Source: Ischnura elegans
Lineage: Eukaryota; Arthropoda; Insecta; Odonata; Coenagrionidae
Direction: 5' to 3'
Assembly (NCBI RefSeq): GCF_921293095.1
Contig: NW_025791658.1
Coordinates: 1,116,001-1,180,000 of the forward strand
Length of the DNA: 64,000 nt
Shown here one piece after another: positions 30,786-41,589 of the stretch (position 1 is the first letter of the stretch; each line of letters begins with the position of its first letter). The notes below the pieces were generated by a model. The model saw only the letters and a list, made by a program, of their open reading frames with translations, had not been told where the DNA came from and did no database searches. Both the position numbers and the translations under genes were made by a program.

Positions 30786-31196
30786 GATGTCGTACAATTG
30801 CTAACAGCAGATAAAAATAGCTAGGAATGCCTGGCCGTAACTCTAATAGAAGAATCTTCCTAGATATTCCACTATTACACCCCAAAAATCCTTGTGACGC
30901 CAACCCACGCTCCTCTTTGTAACTACCTCTGGTTTTTCCCCTATCCCTTCCCACCTTCACCCTTCCCGTCACTTACCTCTCCCCTTCCCCTCCAATCACC
31001 CGACCACAGAGTATATATACCGGCAAATTCTTATGTGTATCACTTGTCTTGAAAATGGTACAGTGTAACCGAAACTAGTCGGCAATAAAGTGTGTGTTTT
31101 TGTAGAAAAGCAAAGTAATTTCCATTTCGTCGCACAATTGCTAACAGCAGATGAAAATAGCTAGGAATGCCTGGCCATAACTTTTATAAAAGAAGC
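30786..31196 (+). mobile_element. Short element with direct end repeats and a hammerhead-like motif
   Basis: Two direct copies of about 68 bases (30786-30853 and 31129-31196) share ACAATTGCTAACAGCAGAT and AATAGCTAGGAATGCCTGGC. Between them, at 31053-31090, TTGAAAATGGTACAGTGTAA then CCGAAACTAGTCGGC resembles a decayed hammerhead (GAAAC preceded by a GGT(A)C/GTAACC stem), followed by CAATAAAG. Direct terminal repeats with hammerheads are typical of Penelope-like elements and retrozymes. No coding sequence is seen. Confidence 0.45.
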
Positions 31197-31500
31197 TAAA
31201 AAGATTGGACTGGATATGATGGAACAGAAAACAAAAAATATTCGGAAAGGCCAGCAAAGAGACAGGCTGATCGTTCACGACTACATAATATTCTCGTCTA
31301 CATGTAGATTTCGAGTAGAATAAATGATTTATTAGTAGTTTGCAGAATGAACGGTTCACGTTCAACGCGTAGCATATCTCTTGGTTGTGTTGAAGTGCTC
31401 AAAGGAAGGGGAGGCTCTAAGACTGATTTTAACTACTCCATAGAGACCTACTTTAAATGGCTGAAAACAATTATAATATTAATACAACATGCTACGTTAC

Positions 31501-31788
31501 CTTATCGTCCGGGAGTTGCAGAGAGGAGATGGAGTTGTGTCTGAGGTCGATTGTCAGATTCTTCGAACCTGGAAAATGATTGAAGGCCAAAAGATGATAG
31601 TTTTCAATGTATTTTAACAACATGAACGATTCTAGGTCCATGGTGTCCCGTGCCCTGGTGAAAAGGAGGTCTCCGTACCACAGTCGTTTGATTTTGTTGT
31701 GGCTTAGGTCGACGTAACGCAGGTTTGGCAGATAGTGCTGGAATTCCATGGGTACGTAGGCAATTTGATTGTGGGATAGTATGATGAC
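31501..31788 (-). CDS. Toll-like LRR protein, coding exon 3 (minus copy)
   Basis: The exon is 288 bases, phase 0 to 0, with acceptor AATTGCAG/GTCATC and donor GATAAG/GTAACG. It begins VIILSHNQIAYVPMEFQHYL, then LRYVDLSHNKIKRLWYGDLL, and later NLTIDLRHNSISSLQLPDDK. These are LRRs directly preceding the C-terminal cap, as in Toll receptors. Joined to exon 2 (…ALE) it restores an LRR consensus (LEVIILSHNQI). No counterpart is present in the plus-strand gene. Confidence 0.85.
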
Positions 31789-31799
31789 CTGCAATTACA

Positions 31800-32259
31800 T
31801 ATTACAGATATTATCATTAATATTACAAATATGGTTGCTAAAGTCGGCCTCTCAAAGTGTTGTCACCCACTGCCTATTTAGACGAGTTTACGAAAGTCGC
31901 CACTCGCGTCGCTCACATACTATTTGATATGAGTTTAACGGGGAAATAAGGTATGATTTGGGGAACCAACACTTTATAACCCAATGTTGCTTCCAAGCAA
32001 CATCAAAAATGTTTAAAATTTCAGCTCTATTTAGGAGATATCTAAACCAAATATTATTTTTAGTGTATAATTTAATGACAAAATATATAGCTGCAAGGTA
32101 ATTATAATTGTTTGTAAAAATTTCAAGTTTTCCAATTAAAAAGTCTTGAAATTTAGTTTCTCCCAGATACAGCTCTGGTTAAGAATGAGTTAAACGCATT
32201 TTATTAACATGACAATGTAATCTATAAATATTATTTAGTTAAACATTAAGTGGATGCAG
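31800..32259. other. Unassigned intron sequence
   Basis: AT-rich intron 2 sequence with no supported feature. Confidence 0.4.
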
Positions 32260-32860
32260 TAGCAGAGTGGCGGATGAATAGTTAAATTTGGAAGGCAAGA
32301 TCACCAACGACTTGAAAAGTAAGAAAGAAATTATCAGCAGAAAAGCCAAAGCAAAGATAGCGGGACACCAAAATAGAGACCTTCTAACAACGAGAAACTT
32401 AAATGTGAAAGTAAAGAAACAATTTATAAAAACAAATATTTGGATTACGCTATTGTACCAGAGTGATATGTATAGAGAGTGACAGCAGTGAAGAAAGCAA
32501 GGATAGAGGTCTTCGAATGCAGCCCTACTGAAGAATGATGAGTCTCAAATGGATCGACCGAGTTGGAGATGTGGATGTCCTAAGAGTAGATGGAGAGAAT
32601 AGTAGCCTCAGGAGAACCTTCAAAAGAAGACAGAAAAACCTAATTGGCCAAATCTTGAGTTATGATAGTCCGATGAAGACATTTGGAAAAGTGGATGGCA
32701 AGAATGGAAAAGGAAGACTTCCAATTAAATATATGGAACAAGTGAAGAAGGATGTGAAAGAGAAAAATTGCGTTGGTATTTTTGCTGATATTAGAATTAA
32801 GTGGAGAATTGCGTTGAACCAATCTTGGGATTGTTGAACAGTGATGTTGATGATGACCGG
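32260..32860 (+). mobile_element. LINE ORF2 C-terminal fragment (copy 2, decayed)
   Basis: Same family as 28870-29500. It reads GKITNDLKSKKEIISRKAKA, then after stops MMSLKWIDRVGDVDVLRVDG and IKYMEQVKKDVKEKN, ending in TTGTTGAACAGTGATGTTGATGATGA. Frame breaks show decay. A further scrap of the family is at about 33118-33190. Confidence 0.82.
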
Positions 32861-32929
32861 ATGGTGATGACGGAAGACATGATAAGTACACGCAACGGCT
32901 AAGTATGAACGCTGGGAGAAGCCCGTGTG

Positions 32930-33112
32930 ACGTCTAACAGCTACTGAGTTCGGCCACCTGGGTGCGAGGCTAAGAACGCCGCTACGATGCAGTCAGCTTG
33001 CAGCCGTGAATGGCGGTAACGTAGAGTACCCTGCTAGCAGGTAGCGCTTGGCATAAATAAGGGTTATTTATACCCTATCAATTGATGGAAACTTTCCGAC
33101 TTTAGGCAATAA
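32930..33112 (-). repeat. Dispersed repeat, copy 2 (inverted relative of 605-860)
   Basis: The minus strand reads AAAGTCGGAAAGTTTCCATC … GCCAAGCGCTACCTGCTAGC, matching 605-730. Further sequence toward 32930 is GC-richer and only weakly comparable. Confidence 0.5.
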
Positions 33113-33539
33113 TTAATAGATGGAGGAATAGTAGCCTCAAAAGAACCTCAACAAGAAGAGAGAAAAACCTTTTGGGCCACATCTTGAGATATGAATGAAT
33201 GAATTTATTACTCCAACTTAAATGTGCACAAAATAACACAAAATAAATAGGAGCTTATGGTAGCGTAAAAAAACCATCGTTGAAGCTACCATCCTTAAAA
33301 GAATTAAATTCAAGGCAGGCCAGAAATCAAAAGAAAGTTTTCAAAGCAAGTTCAATTGTTTGCGTATTGTTAGTCTCTTTTCAGGTTAAAAGTTTCATTT
33401 TTACGATGGGGAATACTCCGTTAAATTTCTCGAAAAAGAGACCAGTGGCCGCCGAAATCAGCTATATGTGGGATGAAATTGGGCTTTCTCTATGCAGACC
33501 ACTTGTATATGCTTTTTCCGCTAACCCATCTATCGTTGG

Positions 33540-33840
33540 CTGCGTTCGTGGAGTTAGAGAAGACGTTTGGCAACGTGGATAGGAAAAAAATCATGGGAAT
33601 CCTGAAATAAATTGAAAATCTTTACAATGACAGGATAATATTCCAGAGTTTATACGAAAACCGAGCAGCGGTGATAAAACGTAGCTGTGAACAAGGAAGA
33701 ATCAGGAAAGGGATGAGACAAGGTATTTGCTTCGTCATTAGTAATTTTCATCTTTTACATCAAGAAAGCCATTAATGAACTCATAGAAAAGGCCTCGGGA
33801 GTGGACATCCAAGGGGAAAAAATGAACATGCTTAACCCAT
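33540..33840 (+). mobile_element. LINE reverse transcriptase fragment
   Basis: The plus strand reads AFVELEKTFGNVDRKKIMGI, then SLYENRAAVIKRSCEQGRIR and KGMRQGI, with stops and a frame change. This matches the RT segment FVDLEKAFDxVxR … GxRQGC of LINE ORF2 and probably belongs to the family at 28.9 and 32.3 kb. Confidence 0.75.
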
Positions 33841-34106
33841 TTCTTCCCAATTTTGCGTGAACGCAACCCCGTATTTGCTGTTTTGACAGTGACCTTTTAA
33901 TTTATATGTAAGTCGTTATTATAGGCTATCTTCTAAGTATATATTTCATGTAAAATCTGAGGCATTCTATGATTTTATCTCTCTGAAAATACAATTATGC
34001 ATTTGTATTCTAGGTCATTGCGACTAAATTGATGAAATTTGAAAAAAAGTTCTTCTCAAATTGTTTGAGAATAATGGAAGCGTAACGTTCACGCAACATT
34101 GGGAGG
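33838..34106. mobile_element. MITE with hairpin ends (TTAACCC start)
   Basis: The left end TTAACCCATTTCTTCCCAAT is followed by the hairpin TTGCGTGAACGCAA. The right end, inverted, reads CCCAATGTTGCGTGAACG. A similar architecture is seen at 40557-40931. There is no ORF. The TTAA at the left suggests a piggyBac-like origin, but the right flank is not clear. Confidence 0.5.
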
Positions 34107-34313
34107 ACCCCGGAAATCCATGGAAACTGCGCGTTGATTTAGTCGTCATAGCAGAGACGATGAAGGATTTTAGGAATATTTTGGTTTAGACGTATAGGGT
34201 AATGTAAGGAAAGGTAAATGTAATATTAGGTTAATGTAAGGTTAGGGTAATGGGTGAATAACAGCTGAAAATAAGCATGGAGAAAGAATGGGGAGTAATC
34301 CAATGTCTCTCAC

Positions 34314-34962
34314 CTCCAATGCTGTCAGATCATGTAGGAACGACAAGCAGCCCCACACAGACCTTTCTTTATGCATATGCGCGATGCATTCCCCCAGGTC
34401 AATAAGGTTGTACGAGAGGTCCTCGTACATCATCTTCCCAGAGTCCCAGAGCCAATGATCGAAGAATTCAACCGACTTTAAACGGTTTCGAGACACGTCC
34501 AATGTCTCCAATGCGAGATCAGCATAATGCATCCCTCGTATTTCAGGTTCAAAAGCGAAATCCGTGATAAAGTTTCCGATTAAGTTGAGGTGTTTTAAGG
34601 TTTTCAGGACGGGCAATAGTCTTGGATAAACCGTTAATCGGTTTGAAGATAGGTCGATAATTGACAAATTGATCAAATACTTGCTAAAGAGAACTTTATA
34701 TTCGTCAAGCTCCAATGGATTTTCTATGGTACTAATAAGGTTGTGGGACAGATTGACCTCCTGCAGACGTGGCGCTTGCGTAAACATATCCGGTTTAATC
34801 AATGTCAGACGATTTTTGGATAGGATTAGGTGTGTCAACCCAGGAATAGACAATTCCGGTACATCCTCCAGATGATTCTCGCTCATATCGAGAACAAACT
34901 CGTCACATGACCCGTCCTGTGCTTTGAATGGCTGAAATATCTTGTTTGGCAAATGTCGGAAC
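34314..34962 (-). CDS. Toll-like LRR protein, coding exon 2 (minus copy)
   Basis: The exon is 649 bases, the same as the plus copy. The acceptor TTCTCTACAG/GTTCC lies at 34963 and the donor GAG/GTGAGA at 34313. It encodes RFRHLPNKIFQPF, then LRRs such as LTHLILSKNRLTLI, LSIIDLSSNRLTVYP and LETLDVSRNRLKSV, ending with SVWGCLSFLHDLTALE. It is fully open, and similarity to the plus-strand exon runs along its whole length. Confidence 0.88.
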
Positions 34963-34984
34963 CTGTAGAGAAATGATAAAATTG

Positions 34985-35119
34985 TTTATATATATATATA
35001 TAGAGAGAGTCTCTTCTTGCCTCCCTCCCGACGAAGACCCTAAGAGGTCGAAAATTTGAAAGAAACTAACGTGTGAGTCCTCTTTTATTTGTGTCTGTGT
35101 TTTTGTGGCCTATCATGGC

Positions 35120-35160
<41 letters not shown>

Positions 35161-35440
35161 TATATATATATATATGCATATAAATTCACATCAGGCCGCA
35201 TTTTTACCCTCTGATTTCTGGCTTTTTCCATCTACCACAGCACCGTTGTCCTTGTCCTTTTTCTATTCCATGTTCCTTTCCCTTTCTTTCCTTACCTGTG
35301 AATTTATATGCATATTTGCGCTTAAGGCGTCGTGTGAATGAATGAAGTAGTGTATCGGCCATATTGGCTTATTTCACTTGGGCTCAGCGTGCCCCGAAAC
35401 GCATGTTCCTGTCTCTTTCCTGCTATCGTGTGAGTGTGTA

Positions 35441-35471
<31 letters not shown>
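34985..35471. repeat. (TA)n microsatellites with a possible hammerhead-like remnant
   Basis: TA-dinucleotide runs occur at about 34985-35003, 35127-35178 and 35444-35471. Between the first two, CCGACGAAGACCCTAAGAGG then TCGAAAA (about 35028-35055) resembles a hammerhead core with a GACC/GGTC stem. The core carries one change and an extra A, so this is tentative. Confidence 0.5.
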
Positions 35472-35474
<3 letters not shown>

Positions 35475-35481
35475 TTCACTT

Positions 35482-35641
35482 AAAGTGAAATGTCTTTGTA
35501 ACGAAATCCTGCGGATCGCCAAAACTCGTTCGTTAATCTGGAATTCCGTTATAAGGAAAGTTTCGTTATGGAGGACGGAAAATACTTTCGTTATACTGAA
35601 TATTTTGTTGCACTGACTTTCGTTATAAAGACATTTGACTG
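35482..35641. mobile_element. pogo/Tigger-type MITE
   Basis: The left end AGTGAAATGTCTTTGTAACG and the inverted right end CAGTCAAATGTCTTTATAACG are imperfect inverted repeats. The interior has repeated TTCGTTATA motifs. A related fragment is at 26178-26323. There is no ORF. Confidence 0.6.
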
Positions 35642-35790
35642 TGTTAGCTTATTCTAAAAGTTAGGATTGTGTGAGTAGCTCATTTAAATGTCGAGTCGAG
35701 TATCGAGTCGAGTCCATGTCTACTCGCGAGTATCGAGTCGAGCAAGATAATTTCTAAACATGAGAATACTACAATGCATGCTCTTAATTA

Positions 35791-36288
35791 CAGTGAAGCT
35801 CCGCTAATCCGAAATCCGGTAATCCGAAAATCCGCTTAATCCAAAATCGAAATCAGGAAAAAACAAAACTTTATAAAATCTATAAAAAAATATGGTTAAA
35901 TTTATTTTTGAAAATTACGGTATGTTTTTAGGTTGAAAAATGTAATAAACAAAATAAAACAGTGTCACAGAACAAAACTACATTTGTTTAAAAAAGTTCG
36001 TAACATTTTTTTCAGAGAGAAGAACAGCGTAGGTTGTGCTGCTACCTATCGGATTTCTTTGCAACTACGAACTCAAGCGGTAGCCGTGCAGAGCGTTGCC
36101 GTACGGCTACATAATGAAGTTGGTTGTTCCTCATACCGTATGGACGTGAAACGGCGTTTCGGCGATTAATGTATGTAGTTGCACGTTGTATTTAAGAATT
36201 AATCGTTAAATTAATAACAGTCCGCTTAATCCGAAATATTCGCTAATCCGAAATGTCCCAATTATTTCGGATTAGCGGGGCTCCACTG
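35791..36288. mobile_element. Tigger-type MITE, 498 bp, TA duplication
   Basis: The ends CAGTGAAGCTCCGCTAATCC and (inverted) CAGTGGAGCCCCGCTAATCC match at 18 of 20 bases and continue GAAAT. TA flanks both sides (35789-35790 and 36289-36290). CTTAATCCGAAA motifs repeat inside both ends. No transposase is seen, so it is non-autonomous. Confidence 0.82.
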
Positions 36289-36290
36289 TA

Positions 36291-37319
36291 CTTGCTACCT
36301 TGATCAATCCCCTGGTTAATTGCCGATTCTGAACCCTTAGCTAAGTTAAAAAAAGGATAATGAGGAACGTTTATGGTAATTGTGTCAATACCGGGAAAAA
36401 ATATCATTTTCCTGCAAACCTGAAATTAAGTTTTTTTCCTTCGAGAAATCTTAAATATTTTTAAACTATTCACTCGGCGTTTGATTATGGTTGCACGAAA
36501 ACTTCCGGGGGCCCGAATTATTTCTCATTTTTCATGATTTTGGCCTTTTCAATGGCTATAGTTTATGTAAACCCTCATAATCTATCTATGGTTATAAGGT
36601 GTAACATAATGTAAACAAGCCACCATGTTGTTTGTAAATAATTAAACACTAAAAATGGTAGTGAGGGACGGGGGAGATTGTTGTGAACGGAAAGAGGGGA
36701 GTCGTGCATGGAGAGGAGGAAGAGATGGACGTGATAGAAAGGATCGGGAGAAAAATCAAAGAGTGGTGTATTGTGCGACCGGAGGAAGTAATACGGCTGA
36801 GCACATGATCGGCAGGAGGAATTAAAGATGCGGAGAAGAAGGAGGCGTCTACGAGAGAGAGAGACAGCGGAGGAAAGGGATACGAAGAGCTCATAACCCC
36901 CACACTGGTGCAGTTCATGGCGGTGGTTCAGTGAGTGGTAGTACGGATAATATAAATGGGACTGTGATAGTCATGGTAGCTTTTTGATGTTGTTTTTTGC
37001 TCCCAAGTTTCAAAATATAGATCTTGTTTTTTAATTGTACTGAAATTATGTGTTAAGTTATTAGAGGATATTTAAAAACGTTACAAAGATATAAATATAC
37101 GTTAAGAATTGGGAAAAAATCTATATGTATTAAATAAAATTAAGTAGCTGAACGACGTTTTAATCTGAAATGTTGCTTATTCAGGAAAATGGCCTCGGCA
37201 GTCTTCGTGCATCCCACCCGAAATGGGCTGGCAGTAAATAGGGTGAAATAAGGATCCGTGACCGATATCACTCGACTCGACCCATCCCGAATAACTACGG
37301 AAACAACGAAATGCCTAAC
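36291..37319. other. Intron 1 of the minus-strand Toll-like gene, otherwise unassigned
   Basis: A purine-rich stretch at about 36655-36900 (GAGAGAGAGAC, GAAGAAGGAGGCG) has no recognisable coding sequence. The rest is AT-rich. No terminal repeats are seen. Confidence 0.4.
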
Positions 37320-38785
37320 CTGTTGTTGTTGATATGTACGTAGCATAATGAAGATGAATCACTGAAGAAATCCAAGTCTAGAGTCTCAATAAGGTTGTAG
37401 GAAAGGTCCAGTGTGATTAGTCTGGTTTTGTTTTTCAGCAATGTCGACGGAATGTTGGTGAAGAGATTGTTCGAAGCCAGGAGTACGGTTAAATTGTTGT
37501 TCCGGGAAAATATGTTATCAGGCAAGTACGCAATATTGTTGCTGGATATATTCAAGTATTCGAGGTTGACCATCCCGTGGAAGGCTTCATCCGGCAGGGA
37601 CGATAAGGAGTTATTGTCCAGGGATATTTGCTGGATCGAAGACCAGCTGATCCTCGCATTATTTAAGTTTTCAGACTGCTCAACAATTGAAGATGAGTTT
37701 GGAAACTTTATATCCGAACTCAATACTTTGTAGTGGGTGGGTGTTATGCTAACCAACGGGAGTCCCAGTGCTACAAGTTTGTTACCTTGAAGGGTAAAAG
37801 TATTCAGGGATGGGAGACTGTTTAAACATTCTTGGGGAATGAAAGTGATCTGATTATATTCTGCATAGAGACGTATAAGTTTCTTTAGCTTGCATAAACT
37901 CGTCGGTATTCTTTTGAGTGAGTTTTTTTCTAAACCGAGAATAGTTAAATTTTCTGTTGTGAGAAAAATGTCATCGTCAACGCTTTATATCTCGTTAAAA
38001 GCGAGATATAGTTCTTCTAGATCCCGCATACTGCTCAGAAAAGTACGACTAAATGATCTGAGCTTATTTCGGCTAAGATCTAAAATCCTTATGAATTTTG
38101 CGTCCGCCAAAATTCTTTCTTCTAAATATTGTATTTCCGTGTTCGTGATTTTAAGGAATTCTAGCCGTTTTGATATCCTTGAGAAAAGGTTCTCGTCAAG
38201 CATCGACAAATTTGGACAGATGATGTTGAGTTCCTTCAGATTTTCCAAGGCACTCCATCGACGCATGGAAAAGTGGAGAGTTTTTGACTTGCAGATTATT
38301 GTTAATTTTTCCAGTGGAATGTCCCTCCAGCCACCGATGGCACCAGAACTTCCATCTCCAAGTGGGACTGATTGATTGCTAGACGAAGCTGAGCATTTAA
38401 TCACCATCAAGTGGGCGTTGTTTGCGACCGTATAGTTATACGATGGGAAGTTGGCAAACATGATCATGTAGAGATAATGATAAGGGTCCACCTCTGATTG
38501 TGCATAGCATTCCATTTTATAGTACAGAGACTTATTAGTGACCATTATTCGGCTTAATAAGACTTTATCTTCACAGAACATTTCATAATATACCCTATTC
38601 TTCACTTTGAAACAGAGGCATCTGGGATCTTCTTGACAATGGAAGCCGTTCATTCCTCCATCTTCGCTATCAAGTGATGATCTTTCGGAAGAGCAGCCCA
38701 CGACGAATATCACGATTATAACGAAGCAAAGGTATCTCTGTCCCATGCTTACAATGAAGCCACTGCGCTTTGGAGCTCCAGGCAT
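37320..38785 (-). CDS. Toll-like LRR protein, coding exon 1 (minus copy), with in-frame TAA
   Basis: The start at 38785 (MPGAPKRSGF) is chosen because the preceding TTTCAGGTTCAAAGAATG is conserved with the plus copy. A second Met follows 14 residues later. The hydrophobic run YLCFVIIVIFVVG fits a signal peptide, followed by a Cys-rich segment (FHCQEDPRCLCFKVK). LRRs begin near residue 180. A TAA at 37987-37985 interrupts the LRRs after LEELYLAFNEI. The plus copy has AAA (Lys) there, so one base explains the stop. The frame then continues open (SVDDDIFLTTENLTILGLEK …) to the donor AACAG/GTTAGG at 37319. Of the 1466 bases only this codon is damaged. Confidence 0.85.
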
Positions 38786-39240
38786 TCTTTGAACCTGAAA
38801 TGTAATGAATACTGATAAAAAATTAAATACCAATTGTAATAAATATACGAGAAACACTATGAAACATGTTACGGAGCTGATACTGCTGTACCGCTTTCGT
38901 ATAACGTCGGAAAGACAATATTTGGAAGTAGAAATGAGTACCAAGAATCGCAATAGTAATAAAAAAATATGGATTATGTGAAACTGGTTTATATAGATCC
39001 ATTTGTTATCTCTGTCACCGATATCATCGGAAAACCTGAACAAAATAGTTTCAAAATAATCAACATTAATCACATATATTCATAAAATTGCAGAGGGCTT
39101 CAATGATTTCAACCTGCCATGTTACGAGAAATTTTTTAACGAAAACAAAAGTAAAGAGTTACCTTGGTGACTCTTTACTATAAAACAACCCAGTTAAAAC
39201 AGAAGAAAATTTTAGGAAAAAAAATTATTATTGTTAATGT

Positions 39241-39369
39241 TTGAGAAACGTATCATCGTCAATGCTTTCCAACTCGTTTTCATCGAGATAGAGTTCTTCT
39301 TAAGTCCACATGCTGATCGGAAAATTACGTCTTAGTGATCTCAGCTTATTTCGGCGAAGAGCTAACGTT
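39241..39369 (-). pseudogene. Third Toll-like LRR relic (exon 1 fragment)
   Basis: The minus strand reads ALRRNKLRSLRRNFPISMWT, a stop, then EELYLDENELESIDDDTFL. It aligns to the LRR around the TAA in the gene just downstream (…RNKLRSFSRTFLSSMRDLEE…) at roughly three quarters DNA identity. Flanking sequence shows no further homology. It indicates at least one more duplication of this gene locally. Confidence 0.75.
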
Positions 39370-39491
39370 GTATAATAATTAATAGGTACCAAGATCCCAT
39401 ACTATGAATACAAACCCAATACAGTGGTTCAATAAAGCGCATTTAAGATTTACTACAATTTTCCTATCCAAACAGATAAAACTTTAGTTAA

Positions 39492-40403
39492 CCCGTAACC
39501 AGTGACGTGCGAGACGTCTGAGAGATCGCTGCGTTTCTAAAATTATGAATATTTTTAAAATTGATGTTACAAAATATCCAGAGTCCTATTAAGCATCATC
39601 ATCTTGTATCATAACGACATAGGAAAGTTAAAATTTAACTTTCTTATTGTTTATTTCCGAAAATTTGCAACCGAATTTTAATAGCGGTCTGTGTGAGACC
39701 TCAACTCTATAAATTGGAAAAAAACAATAAACGCAATGCTGGTTGAAATGATTCCAAATAATGATGGAAACAATATTATGATTTTTCAAGAATATTACTA
39801 ATAATCAATAATTTTTTAAGAAGCCTTTTTAGTTGCATAACGTGGATAATTAAGTACTTAATTTAAAAAGTACCTTAATTAAAATAATAGCTCTAGTGTT
39901 TCTTTATCAGTTTCTTGATCCTGTTTCAAATGATAATTTTTTTGAAAAAGTTGGTTCCTATTGGGAATGCATAATATTAATTGTATGTTTTATAATAGTT
40001 GAGGAGTCAAAGAAACTGTAAACTAATCAATAAATATGAGTTTTAAAGATTTACAGCATTTATTTATTTATTAAGGAATCTTTTTTAGCTGCATCACGTG
40101 GATAATTTGTAATTAATTAAAAATTACAATATTAATAGCAACTCAAGTGTTTTATATCAATTTTTGATCCTGTTTAAATTAACAATTTTTACTGAAAAAG
40201 TTGGTTTGTATGGGGAGTTTATAATAACAATAATAGTTGAGAAGATTAACACACACGTCAAATAATAGTTGAGAAATCAAAGAAACAGTAAATTAATCAA
40301 TGAAAAGGACTTTGCAACGTTTAACGAATTTTTGTTTTGTGGCGGTCACCCAGACCGCACGTCACTGGTAGTGTAACGAGAATTGCACGTCACTGGTTAA
40401 GGG
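39492..40403. mobile_element. TIR element, ~912 bp, with internal tandem duplication
   Basis: The ends CCCGTAACCAGTGACGTGC and (inverted) CCCTTAACCAGTGACGTGC match at 18 of 19. The left flank is TTAA and the right flank TAAT, so a piggyBac-like origin is plausible with a mutated duplication. Two direct ~255-bp repeats (about 39795-40050 and 40058-40312) fill the AT-rich interior, sharing GATCCTGTTT and GAAAAAGTTGGTT. There is no coding content. Confidence 0.68.
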
Positions 40404-40556
40404 TAATAATGTTGATGGACGAGAAATATGGAACTGGTTACGTAGTTTGTATTTCTATGCCACTGTCGCATGTGAAAAAACGGCATATGAAAACCGGTGA
40501 GGGCACTTGATATCCTCATGGTTTATTTTACTTTTCCATTGACCCATTTACATCCA

Positions 40557-40931
40557 ACGTTGCGAAAACGCAACATTATTGAGAAATGCAAAAAAAAATG
40601 TCTCGGTTGAATTTTATTCATGTAGAATTCACTTTTTTCAACGGAAATAAGTTTGAACTGATTTTTAGTGAGATTATAATGACATTTAATAAGTATTTCG
40701 ATATTTATAAAAATACTCAAAATGTCTCGATTTTCGAGTCTAATTATAATCTCCTGTTAAGCAGGATAAAAAAGAGAGTAACTAAGAGTAACTATTCCCT
40801 TTATTAAGTTTTTTATTCGTCCATGTGGACGTAGAAACTTCAATGAATAGATATTAAAGCTTATATTTCGTAAGGGAGTCAATATTAAGCGAAAATCATA
40901 TCCGGAATATAATGTTGCGTTTTCGCAACTT
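40557..40931. mobile_element. MITE with hairpin-forming inverted ends
   Basis: AACGTTGCGAAAACGCAACA and, inverted at the right, AAAGTTGCGAAAACGCAACA match closely. Each end is itself a hairpin GTTGCG-AAAA-CGCAAC. An open frame inside (40586-40807) has no recognisable domain and I do not treat it as a gene. The preceding ACCCATTT resembles the left end of the element at 33838. Confidence 0.6.
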
Positions 40932-41589
40932 TGGCCGAATCCTGTATCTACAGGCAGCTATGCAACCCGCCTAACCACATATTTCCGTCTCGTAGGTTAT
41001 GCCGTTTTTACTGTCAGATATTATCCTACGCCTTTTTATGCCGCGTATTTGACAGATAGCGTCATATTTGATAGTTAAAATTCTTAGATATTATATTTCC
41101 AATGAGATGCTGCATTATTTTACCTAAATCCAATATAAATTAGAGATGCATTACGGCTTGAAAGAAATAGTCAATGTGAATATTTTTACAAAAGATAACG
41201 TATTTTCCAGTTTTATTTGGCATTTTTATCACAACAGATTGAATTATAACATACAATGACTATTTATGAAATACATGAAATCATTACGGGTGCAATGGAA
41301 CACAAAACTTTGTACATTCAATCCGAATTAGCCCTTCCTTACTTCACGATTCAGAGATATCACCGACTTCCACAACAAGATATTAGGTGAAAGAGGACGA
41401 TAAGGCGTAGATTTGGTTCGGAAATGATTGAACCAAAACATATTTAGATTAATAAAAAATAATCTACACTTTTCAGACAATTCCTGTCTGGAAAAAAAAT
41501 ACAGATTTGTAAATTATTACCTCAATTTGACGACTTGAAATAAAAATTATTACAATTCGGAATGTTTGCGCAGGAATGTTGAAATAATG

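Larger units (their letters stand above)
27046..38785 (-). pseudogene. Toll-like LRR ectodomain gene, minus-strand paralogue, one nonsense codon
   Basis: Gene-level entry. The five coding exons are 38785-37320, 34962-34314, 31788-31501, 28728-28517 and 27214-27046. Splice phases agree throughout (2, 0, 0, 2, end), all introns are GT-AG, and the model totals 927 residues if the TAA at 37987-37985 is ignored. The predicted order is signal peptide, Cys-rich N-terminus, LRRs, an LRR C-terminal cap with NPFVCDC, and a short tail. The cap and the LRR layout before it resemble insect Toll receptors. No transmembrane segment or TIR domain follows before the stop and poly(A) signal. If expressed it would be a secreted, Toll-ectodomain-like protein. 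Apart from the single stop, every exon is open, so inactivation would be recent or the base may be a polymorphism or sequence error. Confidence 0.75.

Noticed and set aside
37985-39073. Upstream extension of the minus-strand Toll-like frame to a Met at 39073
   Set aside because: The conserved splice acceptor and ATG at 38785 match the plus-strand paralogue, while the upstream frame has no counterpart there.
40586-40807. Open frame of 73 codons inside the hairpin-ended MITE
   Set aside because: Short, AT-rich and without any recognisable domain; likely chance.
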